DNA of 64,000 nt from Paenarthrobacter sp. DKR-5 (GCF_018531425.1 NZ_JAHBOI010000008.1:1-64000); one strand, 5' to 3'; positions 55,609 through 64,000 are shown, numbered from the stretch's first letter. Notes: a model not told the origin generated them from the sequence alone. A program made the numbers and translations.

Positions 55609-56517
55609 ATGACGGGACCGATGCTGCCTCCGGGCAGAGCAGACCAACACGGAGCAGGACAACACAGAGCAGACCAACACCGAGCAGACGGACACGCAGG
55701 GGGCAGGGCCGACGACGGCGACGCCGCCCCGCCCGGCCTCCGCGCCAGGATCCCGGGGCAGGCGGTGATGACCGAGGTCCTCAGGGCACAGCGGCTCGCA
55801 CGTCCCCGGCCCTGGCCGGCACGCCTCTTCGGCGCGAGTCCGCTCCCGCCAGAGGCCGTCTCCTGGTACAAGGGCGCCCTGGGCGAAATAGCCGTCGGGG
55901 CGCTCCTGGCCGGGCTGGGCCCGGAATGGACGGTGCTGCATGCGGTGCCCGTGGGTGCGGGAACGGCCGACATCGATCACGTGCTGATCGGGCCGTCCGG
56001 GGTGTACACCCTCAACACCAAGAACCATTCCGGGCAGTACGTGTGGGTCGTCAACCGCACGCTCATGGTCGCCGGCAAGAAGCAGCCGCATCTGCGCAAC
56101 GCCGCGTACGAAGCGAAGCGGGCGTCCCGCCTGCTCTCGGACGCGGCCGGACAGTCCGTGCCGGTCAAGGGGGTACTGGTGCTTGTCCTTGGCTCCGGGA
56201 AGCTAAGCGTGCGCGAGTGCACGCAGGAGGTGGCGGTGGTGACCGCCGACGGGCTGCTGCGCTGGCTCAAACGGCGCGATCCGCTGCTCTCCCCCGAGCA
56301 GGTGCGGAGGATTGCCTCGGTGGCGGAACGGCCGGAAACCTGGCGCATCTCCGCCCCGGCGAAAGCCGCGGGGACAGCCGTCGCACCGCAGTTCCGGGCC
56401 CTGCACGCGGCAGTGCGCCGCGCCCGCCGGATCAGATCGGCCTGGCTGCTCGCAGTCCCCGTGTTTTGCGTGGCGGCGGCGGTGCTCCCGCCGTTGCTCG
56501 CCCGCGTGGCCCGCTGA
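55609..56517 (+). CDS. NERD domain protein with C-terminal membrane helix
   Basis: The ATG at 55609 follows a run of seven G, so the site is strong; the protein is 302 residues. An N-terminal disordered region contains four 5-residue repeats (ADQH/AGQH type). The NERD domain (about 85-190) shows GEIAVGALLAGLG, then TADIDHVLIGPSGVYTLNTKNHSGQYVW. Here the usual D-x-K appears as N-T-K, so the nuclease-like site may be altered. A membrane helix lies at the C-terminus (SAWLLAVPVFCVAAAVLPPLLA). It is a distant paralogue of the protein at 413-1270, and a terminator follows it. Confidence 0.87.
   Translation: MTGPMLPPGRADQHGAGQHRADQHRADGHAGGRADDGDAAPPGLRARIPGQAVMTEVLRAQRLARPRPWPARLFGASPLPPEAVSWYKGALGEIAVGALLAGLGPEWTVLHAVPVGAGTADIDHVLIGPSGVYTLNTKNHSGQYVWVVNRTLMVAGKKQPHLRNAAYEAKRASRLLSDAAGQSVPVKGVLVLVLGSGKLSVRECTQEVAVVTADGLLRWLKRRDPLLSPEQVRRIASVAERPETWRISAPAKAAGTAVAPQFRALHAAVRRARRIRSAWLLAVPVFCVAAAVLPPLLARVAR
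55636..55695 (+). repeat. Four 15-bp tandem repeats inside the NERD gene
   Basis: The unit agagcagaccaacac starts at 55636, 55651, 55666 and 55681, with one to four changes per copy. It codes a five-residue repeat of the type R-A-D-Q-H near the N-terminus. Being in frame, changes in copy number would not break the gene. Confidence 0.85.
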
Positions 56518-56542
56518 CACGGCACAGGAAAAGATCGGCAGG

Positions 56543-56580
56543 CGAAAGAGCGGCCGGGCAGACGCCCGGCCGCTCTTTCG
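56543..56580. terminator. Strong hairpin terminator between convergent genes
   Basis: A perfect 17-bp stem (56543-56559 with 56564-56580) with the 4-nt loop agac. The right arm ends ctctttcg, giving a short T tract on the plus strand, and the left arm gives the same on the minus strand. It lies between the NERD gene and the minus-strand gene ending at 56593, so it can stop transcription from both sides. Confidence 0.85.
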
Positions 56581-56592
56581 TTGCCGAAAGCG

Positions 56593-56871
56593 CTACTCGC
56601 TGGAGTCCGTGTTGGTGGTCAATCCGCGGTCGTCCGGCGTCTTCTTGTCCAGCTCCTCGGCGGGCCCGGCCGCCCCACCCGGCGCGGCCGCCGGGGCGCT
56701 GCTTTCAGCCCCCTGGAGATCGGGGACCTGTGCTGCGGCGGTGTCCTGGTCGACCGCCTGCGCGATGATCGGATCCCCGTCGGCGGCGTCGTTGGCGGCA
56801 CCGCTTACAACCTCGCTGCCGGCGGCGCCGGACCTGGCGTCCGGTTCGGTGTCTGCGCTATGCCTGCCCAT
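56593..56871 (-). CDS. Small acidic disordered protein
   Basis: The ATG at 56871 follows AGGAG by 6 nt, giving 92 residues. The sequence is rich in Ala, Asp, Glu, Gly and Pro, with no hydrophobic or structured segment (SGAANDAADGDPIIAQAVDQDTAAAQVPDLQGAESSAPAA). It starts 8 nt after the stop of the membrane protein gene, and the ribosome site overlaps that stop, so the two are translated together. I do not recognise it. Confidence 0.7.
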   Translation of the reverse strand: MGRHSADTEPDARSGAAGSEVVSGAANDAADGDPIIAQAVDQDTAAAQVPDLQGAESSAPAAAPGGAAGPAEELDKKTPDDRGLTTNTDSSE

Positions 56872-56879
56872 CGGTGCTC

Positions 56880-57419
56880 CTATCGCTTGCGGATACTGTC
56901 GAGAATGTTCGTCGGGCGCTGCTGCTCCCCTTGCTGGGCACCGAGCACGATAACGAGCCCGCTGACCGCCGGAAGCGCCCACTGGAGCATCTTGAGCTGC
57001 TTCTGCGCTGCCTGCAGCTCGGCCGATGCGCCCGACTTCGGCTCGGTCGCGCCCTCGGCGCCCTCGTCGGCCAGCTTGCCAACCTTCTTGCCCAGCATGC
57101 CGGAGTAGAGCGTCAGGGCCATACCAGCGAGCGTCACTGCGCTCTTGATGATCGTGTTCGCCTGCGCGCCGCCCTGGGAGGCGAGCCTGCCCTTGTTGCC
57201 GAGAATCAGACCGATGCCGCCCACCGCGTGGACTGCGAAAGCCGCCGTCTGAACGGGAGCCCACTTGGCCCAGCCCAGGGTCGAGAGCCTCGTGCGCTCC
57301 TTCGGGTCCTTAGCGGCCGCTGCGGCGCCGTTGAGCCCAACCGCTCCCATCAGGGAGCCGCCGAACCACGCGGCCGCGCTCAAGTCGTGCATTGACCGTG
57401 CCAACAAATTGCCTGCCAT
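56880..57419 (-). CDS. Membrane protein of unknown function with four helices
   Basis: The ATG at 57419 follows GGAGGAA; the protein is 179 residues. Four hydrophobic stretches are visible: SAAAWFGGSLMGAVGLNGAAAA, WAPVQTAAFAVHAVGGIGLILG, IIKSAVTLAGMALTLYSGMLG and WALPAVSGLVIVLGAQQG. A charged loop (KLADEGAEGATEPKSGASAELQAAQKQLK) precedes the last. It looks like a small actinobacterial DoxX-size or DUF-type membrane protein, but I cannot name a family. It is coupled to the acidic protein downstream. Confidence 0.78.
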   Translation of the reverse strand: MAGNLLARSMHDLSAAAWFGGSLMGAVGLNGAAAAAKDPKERTRLSTLGWAKWAPVQTAAFAVHAVGGIGLILGNKGRLASQGGAQANTIIKSAVTLAGMALTLYSGMLGKKVGKLADEGAEGATEPKSGASAELQAAQKQLKMLQWALPAVSGLVIVLGAQQGEQQRPTNILDSIRKR

Positions 57420-57608
57420 GGTTCCTCCTGTTGCGTGTTGCCTCATTGCGGACTTAGATCACCCCAGAATAGTCAGCATGCTTACTGGTGCGCAATACGC
57501 GGGGCTTTGCGCTCACTCCCGCCTCCTGTGAACCTGTCGGGCCCTGCTGATAGATTCGCTGTACAGCCGTCCCGCAGCCGACAGCTGAGCCAAGCGGCAG
57601 GAGGCACG

Positions 57609-60600
57609 ATGTTTCTGCTCACCTCGGAGACCCCGGGGGCTCACCCCGATCTGGTCTTCTCCGCCAGCGACCTGGTCGCCGCGGCCGTCTGCGAATACGC
57701 CGTGCTGCGCACCCTGGATGACAAGCTCGGCCGTGGAGAGAAGCTTCCCGCCGTCGAGGACAAGATGCTCGAGCGGACCGCCCGGCTCGGCGACGCGCAC
57801 GAACTCCGTGTGCTGGAAGGTTTCGTCGCCGAGTACGGGCGGTGGGATCCCGCGGCCGGCCGGGGCGTGTACGAAATCGAGCCAGCAGCTGCCATGACCC
57901 GGGCTGCGCTTTCCGCCAAGCACGGGCAGACCCTGACTGCCCTGCGTGCGGGCGCCGACGTCGTCTTCCAGGGCTCCTTCTTTGACGGCAGCTTTCACGG
58001 GCGGTCGGACTTCCTCGTCAAGACCGCCGACGACGGCGGGGCACGGTACGCGGTGTACGACACCAAGCTCGCCCGGCATGCCAAGGTCACAGCGCTGCTG
58101 CAGCTCGCCGCGTACGGAGACCAGTTGCAGCAGGCGGGCATCCCGACGGCGCCCACGGTGCACCTGATCCTTGGGGACGGCAGCAGCACCACCCACCGGC
58201 TCGCGGACATCCTGCCCGTTTACCGGGAGCGGAGGCAGCGGCTGCTGACCATCCTCGATGCCCACCGCCGGCAGCCGCTCGCGGTCGAATGGGGCGATCC
58301 CCGGTACACGGCATGCGGCCGCTGTGACGTCTGCAAGGAACAGGTGCAGAAGACCCGCGACCTGCTGATGGTGGCAGGAATGAGCCTGTCGCGGCGCAAG
58401 AAACTCATCACCCAGGGCGTTCCGACGATCGAGGCGCTCGCATCGCTGGAACTGCCGCAGCCGAGTGCGGGATCCCTGGTACGGCTGAGGGAGCAGGCGC
58501 GGATGCAGACCGGAACGGGCCCCGCGGACGGGTCGGCCGGGGGCGTCGCCTTCAGCTTCCTGGCGGAGAACACGCTTGCCACCCTGCCGCCGTCGAGCCC
58601 GGGCGACATCTTCTTCGACTTCGAAGGGGACCCCCTGTGGACCGAATCCGGCTCCGCCGACTGGGGGCTGGAGTATCTGTTCGGAGTGATGGAAGCGCCT
58701 GCGTCGCCGGGGCACGCCCCCGAATTCAGGGCATTCTGGGCGCACAACCGTGCCGAGGAACGCCAGGCGCTGCTCGACTTCCTCGCGTACGTGGCGGAGC
58801 GCCGCTCCCGCTACCCGGACATGCACATCTACCACTACGCCAACTACGAAAAGGCCGCCCTCCGGCGGCTGTCCTTGCGCCACGGCACGGGCGAGGATGC
58901 GGTGGACGGCCTGCTGCGCGACGGCGTGCTGGTGGACCTTTACAACGTGGTCCGGCACAGCGTGCGCATCTCGGCGCACTCCTACAGCATCAAGTCGCTT
59001 GAACCGCTGTACATGGGCCCGCACCTGCGCACCGGGGACGTCAAGGATGCCGGCGCCTCGGTGGTCGCCTACGCCCTCTACTGCGAAGCGCGGGACGCCG
59101 AGCGCACCGAGGAGGCGGCGGAGGTGCTCGCCAGCATCGAGGACTACAACACCTACGACTGCCTCTCCACGCTCAAGCTGCGGGACTGGCTGGTGCGGCA
59201 CGCCCGCGAGCGCGACATCCTCCCGCACGAAGTGACGCCTGCGGCCGCTGAAACCGGAACACCCGTGCCGGAAACCGCGCCGGATGAGCCCGGGCCTGCC
59301 GAGGCCGTTCTGCTGGAGCGCGTCAGCCATGCCCGGGAGGAGGCGGCCGCGGCGCACCGGCCGCTGGGAGCCGACGACGAAGCGCTCGCCCTGCTGGCCG
59401 CCGCGACCGGGCACCACCGGCGCGAGGAGAAGCAGTTTTGGTGGGCGCACTTCGACCGGCTCAGCGCCGACGTCGGCGAATGGCAGGACACCCGGGACGT
59501 TTTCGTGGCGGACAGTGCGCGAGTGGTGGAGAACTGGTCCGTCCCGACCGGGAAGAAAAGCCTCGCACGAACCGTGAGGCTGGCCGGTTCCTGGGCGGAC
59601 GGGTCCGAGGTCAAGCCTGGGCTGCAGGTCTTCTCGATGTACGACGCGCAGCTCCCCGCCGAGCCGCCGCGGCCCAATGACGGACGCACCCGGCGGGACG
59701 GCTTCTTCGGCGCGGACATCCTCGAGGTGGGCGTCGAGGACGGCAAAGACGTCGTCGTCCTTCGGGAGCGCTTGCCCAAGGGATGCGAGCCGTTCGCGGC
59801 GACGCCAATGGCGTTGACGCCCAACAGCCCGATCCCCACGAACGCTCAGCGGGAGTCGATTGCCGCCCTTGCCCGGAGCGTGGGCGACGGGCTCCCCGCT
59901 CTTCCTGACAACCCGGCGCTGGACATCCTCCGGCGGCGCGCGCCCCGGCTGCGTTCGCTGGATGCCCTCCCGGTGGCGGAGGACGGCGCCTACATCCCCT
60001 CCATCACCGCGGCGGTGGCGGACCTCGACAGCTCCTACCTGGCCGTGCAGGGGCCTCCCGGATCGGGGAAGACGCATGTGGGCTCGCACGTCATCGCCGA
60101 CCTCGTCGGGCGCGGCTGGAAGGTCGGCGTGGTCGCCCAGTCGCACGCCGTGATCGAGAACATGTTTTCGGCCCTCACCGGCAAGGCGGGGGTTCCCGCG
60201 CACCGGGTGGGGAAGAAGCCTTCCAACGGCTCCACCCCGGCCGACGTCCCGTGGACCTGGCTGAAGAACGACGCCGCCCTCCGCGCCTTCCTCGACGAGG
60301 GGGCGGGTGTGGTGGGGGGCACAGCCTGGGACTTTGCCAACGCGAAGCGCTTCGGCGACGCGGAACTCGACCTGCTGGTGATCGACGAAGCCGGCCAGTA
60401 CTCGCTCGCCAACACCGTCGCGGTCTCCCGGGCAGCTAAGCGGCTGCTGCTGCTGGGGGACCCGCAGCAACTCCCCCAGGTCACGCAGGGCACGCACCCG
60501 GAACCCGTGGACACCTCCGCTTTGGGCTGGCTCTCGCAGGGGCACAACACCCTGCCTGCCGACCTCGGCTACTTCCTGGCCACCACCTGGCGCATGCACC

Positions 60601-61277
60601 CGGTGCTCGCCGCCGCGGTCTCGCACCTGTCCTACGATGACCGGCTGAGCGCCGACCCCTGCACCGCGGAGCGCCGTCTGTCCGGCGTGGCCCCCGGCGT
60701 GCACTGCCTGTGGGTGGAGCACCGCGGCAACGCGACGTCCTCGCCGGAGGAAGCGCGCGCCGTCGTCCGTGAAGTGCAGAAGCTGATTGAGCTGCCCTGG
60801 ACGCCGGGCCCCGACGCTGGACCTCGGCCGCTGGAACAGGGGGACATCCTCGTGGTCGCGGCGTACAACGCGCAGGTGCAGCTGATCCGGCGTGCGCTGG
60901 CCGACGCCGGCTGGGACAAGGTGCCGGTGGGGACGGTGGACAAGTTCCAAGGCCAGGAGGCACCCGTGGTGATCGTGTCCCTTGCCGCGTCGGCTCCCGG
61001 GGAGGTGCCGCGCGGAATGGAGTTCCTGATTTCCCGCAACAGAGTCAACGTGGCCGTCTCCCGCGCCCAGTGGTGCGCCGTCGTCGTGCGCTCCCCCGAG
61101 CTGACGGCGTACCTGCCCACCCGCCCCGAGGGGCTCGAAGAGCTCGGGGCGTTCATCGGCCTGTGCGCGTCCGGAAGCTCCGAAACCGCGCCGCGCAGCT
61201 CGCCCGTGCTCACGGACCCGGAGTTCGAGCGGCGGCACCGGGCCGAAAGGGAACACCTGCGTGCCGGCCGCCATTGA
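57609..61277 (+). CDS. TM0106-family RecB-like nuclease fused to a superfamily 1 helicase
   Basis: The ATG follows GGAGG closely; the protein is 1222 residues. The N-terminal RecB-like nuclease has GRSDFLV and YAVYDTKLARHAK as metal and catalytic motifs. An iron-sulfur pattern is split as Cys28 and Cys236/239/242 (CGRCDVC), as in Dna2, AddB and Cas4. The middle part is an RNase H-like exonuclease (IFFDFEGDP, YHYANYEKAAL, YNTYDCLSTLKL). The C-terminus is a UvrD/Upf1-like helicase: GPPGSGKT at 815-822, VIDEAGQ, LGDPQQLPQV, TTWRMHP and VDKFQGQEAPVVIVS. It should unwind and cut DNA or RNA ends. Confidence 0.92.
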   Translation: MFLLTSETPGAHPDLVFSASDLVAAAVCEYAVLRTLDDKLGRGEKLPAVEDKMLERTARLGDAHELRVLEGFVAEYGRWDPAAGRGVYEIEPAAAMTRAALSAKHGQTLTALRAGADVVFQGSFFDGSFHGRSDFLVKTADDGGARYAVYDTKLARHAKVTALLQLAAYGDQLQQAGIPTAPTVHLILGDGSSTTHRLADILPVYRERRQRLLTILDAHRRQPLAVEWGDPRYTACGRCDVCKEQVQKTRDLLMVAGMSLSRRKKLITQGVPTIEALASLELPQPSAGSLVRLREQARMQTGTGPADGSAGGVAFSFLAENTLATLPPSSPGDIFFDFEGDPLWTESGSADWGLEYLFGVMEAPASPGHAPEFRAFWAHNRAEERQALLDFLAYVAERRSRYPDMHIYHYANYEKAALRRLSLRHGTGEDAVDGLLRDGVLVDLYNVVRHSVRISAHSYSIKSLEPLYMGPHLRTGDVKDAGASVVAYALYCEARDAERTEEAAEVLASIEDYNTYDCLSTLKLRDWLVRHARERDILPHEVTPAAAETGTPVPETAPDEPGPAEAVLLERVSHAREEAAAAHRPLGADDEALALLAAATGHHRREEKQFWWAHFDRLSADVGEWQDTRDVFVADSARVVENWSVPTGKKSLARTVRLAGSWADGSEVKPGLQVFSMYDAQLPAEPPRPNDGRTRRDGFFGADILEVGVEDGKDVVVLRERLPKGCEPFAATPMALTPNSPIPTNAQRESIAALARSVGDGLPALPDNPALDILRRRAPRLRSLDALPVAEDGAYIPSITAAVADLDSSYLAVQGPPGSGKTHVGSHVIADLVGRGWKVGVVAQSHAVIENMFSALTGKAGVPAHRVGKKPSNGSTPADVPWTWLKNDAALRAFLDEGAGVVGGTAWDFANAKRFGDAELDLLVIDEAGQYSLANTVAVSRAAKRLLLLGDPQQLPQVTQGTHPEPVDTSALGWLSQGHNTLPADLGYFLATTWRMHPVLAAAVSHLSYDDRLSADPCTAERRLSGVAPGVHCLWVEHRGNATSSPEEARAVVREVQKLIELPWTPGPDAGPRPLEQGDILVVAAYNAQVQLIRRALADAGWDKVPVGTVDKFQGQEAPVVIVSLAASAPGEVPRGMEFLISRNRVNVAVSRAQWCAVVVRSPELTAYLPTRPEGLEELGAFIGLCASGSSETAPRSSPVLTDPEFERRHRAEREHLRAGRH

Positions 61278-62331
61278 CCAGCAGCCCCGACAGCGGGATG
61301 CTCAAAGAACAATGTTCCAGCAGCGCGGGCGGTCCTACCGGAAGGCGCGGAAAACAGCAGGACCGGTCCCGGATATCAGCCGACGGCGCTTCATCGCGGG
61401 CAGTGCGGCAACGCTGGCGATGGCGTTCTTCGGCACCAACCTTTCGCTCGAGTACATCATCACGGAGAACACCTCGTTCGAGGTGATCACCCCGGATAAC
61501 GACGAGAACCGCTTCGCGGCACTGCGCTTCCCCAGCTCCGCCTGGTACCTCCTGGGCGGCTACCAGGTTCCCAACCGGGCGGTACGTGCCAAGCTCAAGG
61601 GCCTGCAACCGGCCATGAACGAGCGGGCCCCCGCGTCCTACGTGGGGTATTCCAACGAGGGCATCGATATCGACAAGCTCTTCGTCGCCATCTACAACGA
61701 CGCGAACAAGAGGCGGATCGGCGACATCTACCTCTACGGGGACAGCTTCGGCGGCATGGTCGCGACGGTGCTCGCACCGATGCTCGAGGACGCCGGGTAC
61801 CGGGTGCGGATGATCGTGATGGGCTCCAGCCCGAGCAGCTCCTTTGACGTGTTGGACGCGAATAAACAGCTCATTGACGTGGCAGGCTACCTGGGCCCGT
61901 ACGTCGGAGTGCTGGGGCGGATGGCCGTGGGCGCGATGGACGGGGTTCAGAACCCGAACGGACGGGGCATGTACGAGGCCGTGACCCAAGGCATCGAACG
62001 TTCCCTCGATGGCAGCAACAACAGCGTGCTGCTGCGCACCTCGCAGGGGAAGTTCCTGGAGGCGTTCCCCCGGCAGTACCACGGCAACATTTCCCCGGCG
62101 ACGGGCATCGGCCTGCTGTACGACGAGCAGGACCCGATTGTTGATGCGGCTTCGGCCAAGCGCGGCTGGCACCGCCTGCTGCCGAAGAACCCGTTCTACG
62201 AATACGATCTCCAAGGCGTGGGGCATGCCAGTCCCGAGTACCACTCGCCGGAGTACCAGACAGGCCTGACGATCATCCAGGACCAGCTTGATCCGCCGCC
62301 GAACAAGCAGCCGAAGCCCAGGTACTTCTAA
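61261..62331 (+). CDS. Tat-exported alpha/beta hydrolase
   Basis: The GTG at 61261 has AAAGGG 9 nt upstream and overlaps the nuclease-helicase by 17 nt, giving 356 residues; an ATG at 61312 is an alternative. A twin-arginine signal reads SRRRFIAGSAATLAMAFFG (residues 40-58), with no clear lipobox, so the protein is probably exported folded. The catalytic Ser is in YLYGDSFGGMVA, the acid in LLYDEQDP and the His in GVGHASPE, a complete alpha/beta hydrolase triad. A lipase or esterase role is plausible. Its overlap with a nucleic-acid enzyme is odd. Confidence 0.83.
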   Translation: MPAAIDQQPRQRDAQRTMFQQRGRSYRKARKTAGPVPDISRRRFIAGSAATLAMAFFGTNLSLEYIITENTSFEVITPDNDENRFAALRFPSSAWYLLGGYQVPNRAVRAKLKGLQPAMNERAPASYVGYSNEGIDIDKLFVAIYNDANKRRIGDIYLYGDSFGGMVATVLAPMLEDAGYRVRMIVMGSSPSSSFDVLDANKQLIDVAGYLGPYVGVLGRMAVGAMDGVQNPNGRGMYEAVTQGIERSLDGSNNSVLLRTSQGKFLEAFPRQYHGNISPATGIGLLYDEQDPIVDAASAKRGWHRLLPKNPFYEYDLQGVGHASPEYHSPEYQTGLTIIQDQLDPPPNKQPKPRYF

Positions 62332-62414
62332 GGGCGGCTCCCGCGAGGGCGGGCTTTCACGACGGCGGGCTTTCGGCCTATTCCTGCCGGCTTTTGCAGG
62401 TTCTAAGCTGAATC

Positions 62415-63083
62415 ATGGCAACTGGTCAGCTCACCCTGCCCGAGGAACTGATGCTCCTTTCCCTGCACCGGGAGACAGGGAAGAAGCGCATTGATGCTCA
62501 GACTCTGCACCTGATCCTGGCCGGCGCCGTACTGGTGGAGCTCGCACTGGAAGGTGCCATCGAGATCCACGACGACCACGTGCAGGCCAGTGGTACCGCC
62601 TCGGACACCGCGTATCCCACCCACTTGCTGCGCATTTCCGACGAGCACAAGCCCCGCCGCGCGCAGTGGTGGGTGGAGCACTTCCAGAACCGGAGCCAGG
62701 CTGAGGACCTCTGCCGCAGGCTCGTGCACAAGGGGATCCTCAAGGAGACCGATTCAACCGTGCTCGGTTTCATTCACGTCCACCGGTTCCCCGAATCGGA
62801 GCACGACGCCGACGCCGAGATCCGCAGCCGCCTGCAGCGGGCATTGGCGGGAACTGAGACCGGGGGCGCCGCGCCGGGGCCCGACGACAGGACGACCGCC
62901 CTCATAGCACTTGCGGAGGCCGGCGACCTTCTGCGCAAAATCATTCCGGACGCCCCGAAGGGACGGGTGAACCAGATCGTCGCAGGTCCGTGGCAGTCCC
63001 CTTCGGCCAGAGCTGCGGTTGAAGCGGTTGCCGCTGCCGTCTCCACCGCGCTCGTCGTGGTGTACATGGGCGGGGGCAGCTAG
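62415..63083 (+). CDS. GPP34 (Golgi phosphoprotein 3-like) family protein
   Basis: The protein is 222 residues. It starts LTLPEELMLLSLHRETGKKRIDAQTLHLILAGAVLVELALEGAIEI, the defining first helices of the GPP34 fold, and later has QAEDLCRRLVHKGILKE and a helical C-terminal half. In eukaryotes the fold binds phosphatidylinositol 4-phosphate. Actinobacteria have many copies of unknown role, perhaps in lipid sensing. It has its own gene and no visible partner. Confidence 0.9.
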   Translation: MATGQLTLPEELMLLSLHRETGKKRIDAQTLHLILAGAVLVELALEGAIEIHDDHVQASGTASDTAYPTHLLRISDEHKPRRAQWWVEHFQNRSQAEDLCRRLVHKGILKETDSTVLGFIHVHRFPESEHDADAEIRSRLQRALAGTETGGAAPGPDDRTTALIALAEAGDLLRKIIPDAPKGRVNQIVAGPWQSPSARAAVEAVAAAVSTALVVVYMGGGS

Positions 63084-63113
63084 CGGGTTGCCGCAGGCAC
63101 GAAGGACGGCCGC

Positions 63114-63986
63114 CTAACAGCCCGCGCCGTGCGGGTTCTGGAGACAGTTGTCCGCATAGTTACGGGTGACCGACCGCCACACGCTGATTGATACGGGAGG
63201 GGTGGAAAATTCCCCCGTCCCCGGGATAGGCAGCTCAGGGCCACCGTTGACAGAGTATGTGCCTTGGAAATAGGTCGTGGCAGTAACCGAGAAATCGCCC
63301 GTGGCGCCGTATGCGTGACTAGTGTTTGTTTTCTCACCCCAGCGGTTCTGCGGGAGTGACCCTCCGGAAGAGGCAACTGGGCCAAGAGAAGAGCCGTCTC
63401 CGTAGTTCCATTTGTACTCCACCGGAACCGCATGAACATGAACCTTCTGCCCCAGCAGTTGGATGTCAAAGTCTTGGGTGACTGCGTCGATGAAAAAGTT
63501 CGTTTGTGCTCCCCTGAGGGTGTGAGGGCTGGGCTGGGCGCTGAGGCGCCCGGGTCGAAGAGGCAGCTCTCGAAAGGCGTGTTCGATGACCGCAGCGATT
63601 TCTGCCATGACGTCTCGAGGTTTTGCTGAATATACGCAAGAGGTTCCGCCGAGAGGCAGCCAACTCGGAGGATCGAAAGCCTTGGGAGACCGGAACCATT
63701 GCACAGGTCGGCCATTCTCCGCTGCCGGGCAGTCGTATTTAGCTAGGCATGCCTTGTCGAAATCATTGAGCTTTACCAGACACAACAATTCAAACTTGTA
63801 GTTGTCCGGATCTTCAGCGCCGGCTGCTGGCGAACTTCCCCACAACCCACTGGTTGGATCTTGTACCCAGGTTTCCACCTCCGCACCATGCGAGCTCCAA
63901 CTTCCCTTGCTCCCGTCCGCTGCGGCGATGGGCGTGCCCAAAACCATTGAGAAAATGAGTAACACCAGACAGAAGAAACCGCGCAA
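63114..63986 (-). CDS. Secreted protein with a PKD-like domain; 5' end may lie outside the window
   Basis: The frame is open to the window edge. The first possible start seen is a TTG at 63986 with a weak ribosome site, giving 290 residues. A signal peptide (CLVLLIFSMVLGTPIAAADG) leads to a domain with paired Cys (LLCLVKLNDFDKACLAKYDCPA and SCVYSAKP). The region about 175-250 has a PKD-type pattern (VEYKWNYGDGSS, then TSHAYGATGDFSVTATTYFQGTYSV). The C-terminus has another Cys pair. The base composition is less GC-rich than the neighbours, which suggests recent acquisition. The function is unknown. Confidence 0.72.
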   Translation of the reverse strand: MRGFFCLVLLIFSMVLGTPIAAADGSKGSWSSHGAEVETWVQDPTSGLWGSSPAAGAEDPDNYKFELLCLVKLNDFDKACLAKYDCPAAENGRPVQWFRSPKAFDPPSWLPLGGTSCVYSAKPRDVMAEIAAVIEHAFRELPLRPGRLSAQPSPHTLRGAQTNFFIDAVTQDFDIQLLGQKVHVHAVPVEYKWNYGDGSSLGPVASSGGSLPQNRWGEKTNTSHAYGATGDFSVTATTYFQGTYSVNGGPELPIPGTGEFSTPPVSISVWRSVTRNYADNCLQNPHGAGC

Positions 63987-64000
63987 ACCTTGAGAGGATC

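Noticed and set aside
57513-61274. A 1253-codon open frame on the minus strand opposite the nuclease-helicase
   Set aside because: It has the Arg/Gly/His/Val-rich composition typical of antisense frames in high-GC coding DNA, no ribosome site, and mirrors a gene with clear domains.

Overview
The window is high-GC DNA (about two-thirds G+C by eye) from an actinobacterium, most likely a member of the Micrococcaceae such as Arthrobacter or Pseudarthrobacter. The lineage call is an inference from gene families: a resuscitation-promoting factor, a class F sortase with a CHRD-like protein, an ANTAR regulator, a GPP34 protein, a protein resembling mycothiol-dependent nitroreductases, and an adenylylation-type PII protein. 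Most of the window looks like ordinary chromosome. Only the two ends look accessory: the left edge holds the tail of an IS3-type transposase beside a probably truncated lipoprotein gene, and the right edge holds a lower-GC secreted protein.

Left third. 1-2.3 kb: transposase tail, lipoprotein remnant, a membrane-anchored NERD protein and an unusual winged-helix/X25 glycan-domain fusion. 2.4-8.2 kb: a PucR regulator divergent from an FMN alpha-hydroxy-acid oxidase and a complete polar amino-acid ABC transporter, which looks like one catabolic unit. 8.2-13.2 kb: small envelope genes, including a CHRD/EF-hand protein, a class F sortase and a cupredoxin lipoprotein. 13.2-15.5 kb: three translationally coupled genes (HAD dehalogenase, alpha/beta hydrolase with an Asp nucleophile, thioredoxin-fold protein). 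15.7-25.2 kb: a SWIM/SNF2 helicase, an HtrA-type protease, a PAS-ANTAR regulator, a cation exchanger, a ferritin-like protein, a decarboxylase gene with its catalytic core deleted, a dipeptidase and two small proteins.

Middle. 25.4-28.4 kb: a compact type III polyketide synthase / methyltransferase / flavin monooxygenase operon, predicted to make modified alkyl-resorcinol, -pyrone or -quinone lipids. 28.5-31.4 kb: a molybdopterin oxidoreductase without the expected N-terminal iron-sulfur cysteines, coupled to an all-helical protein. 31.5-40.7 kb: a LysE exporter, a rhodanese under a palindromic operator, an MFS transporter, a methyltransferase overlapping a broken SDR gene, a UvrA paralogue, a quinone-oxidoreductase-type enzyme and a sodium/proton antiporter fused to a UBP-type zinc finger.

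Right third. 40.7-49.1 kb: a FUSC protein, a two-module Lrp/AsnC regulator divergent from an M20 amidohydrolase/MFS pair, small envelope proteins and a luciferase-like oxidoreductase. 49.1-57.4 kb: Rpf with LysM, an Asp/Glu-racemase family protein, Tex, the amtB-glnK pair, a second NERD protein and two small genes. 57.6-64 kb: a 1222-residue nuclease-helicase, a Tat-exported hydrolase, a GPP34 protein and the edge protein.

Non-coding structure includes three dispersed copies of a palindromic intergenic element (10.3, 15.5 and 53.5 kb), a 21-nt-period repeat that folds into a terminator-like hairpin (47.9 kb), an 18-nt tandem repeat starting at a stop codon (28.4 kb), a 16-bp palindrome inside the rhodanese promoter, and several intrinsic terminators. 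I found no tRNA, rRNA or CRISPR array.
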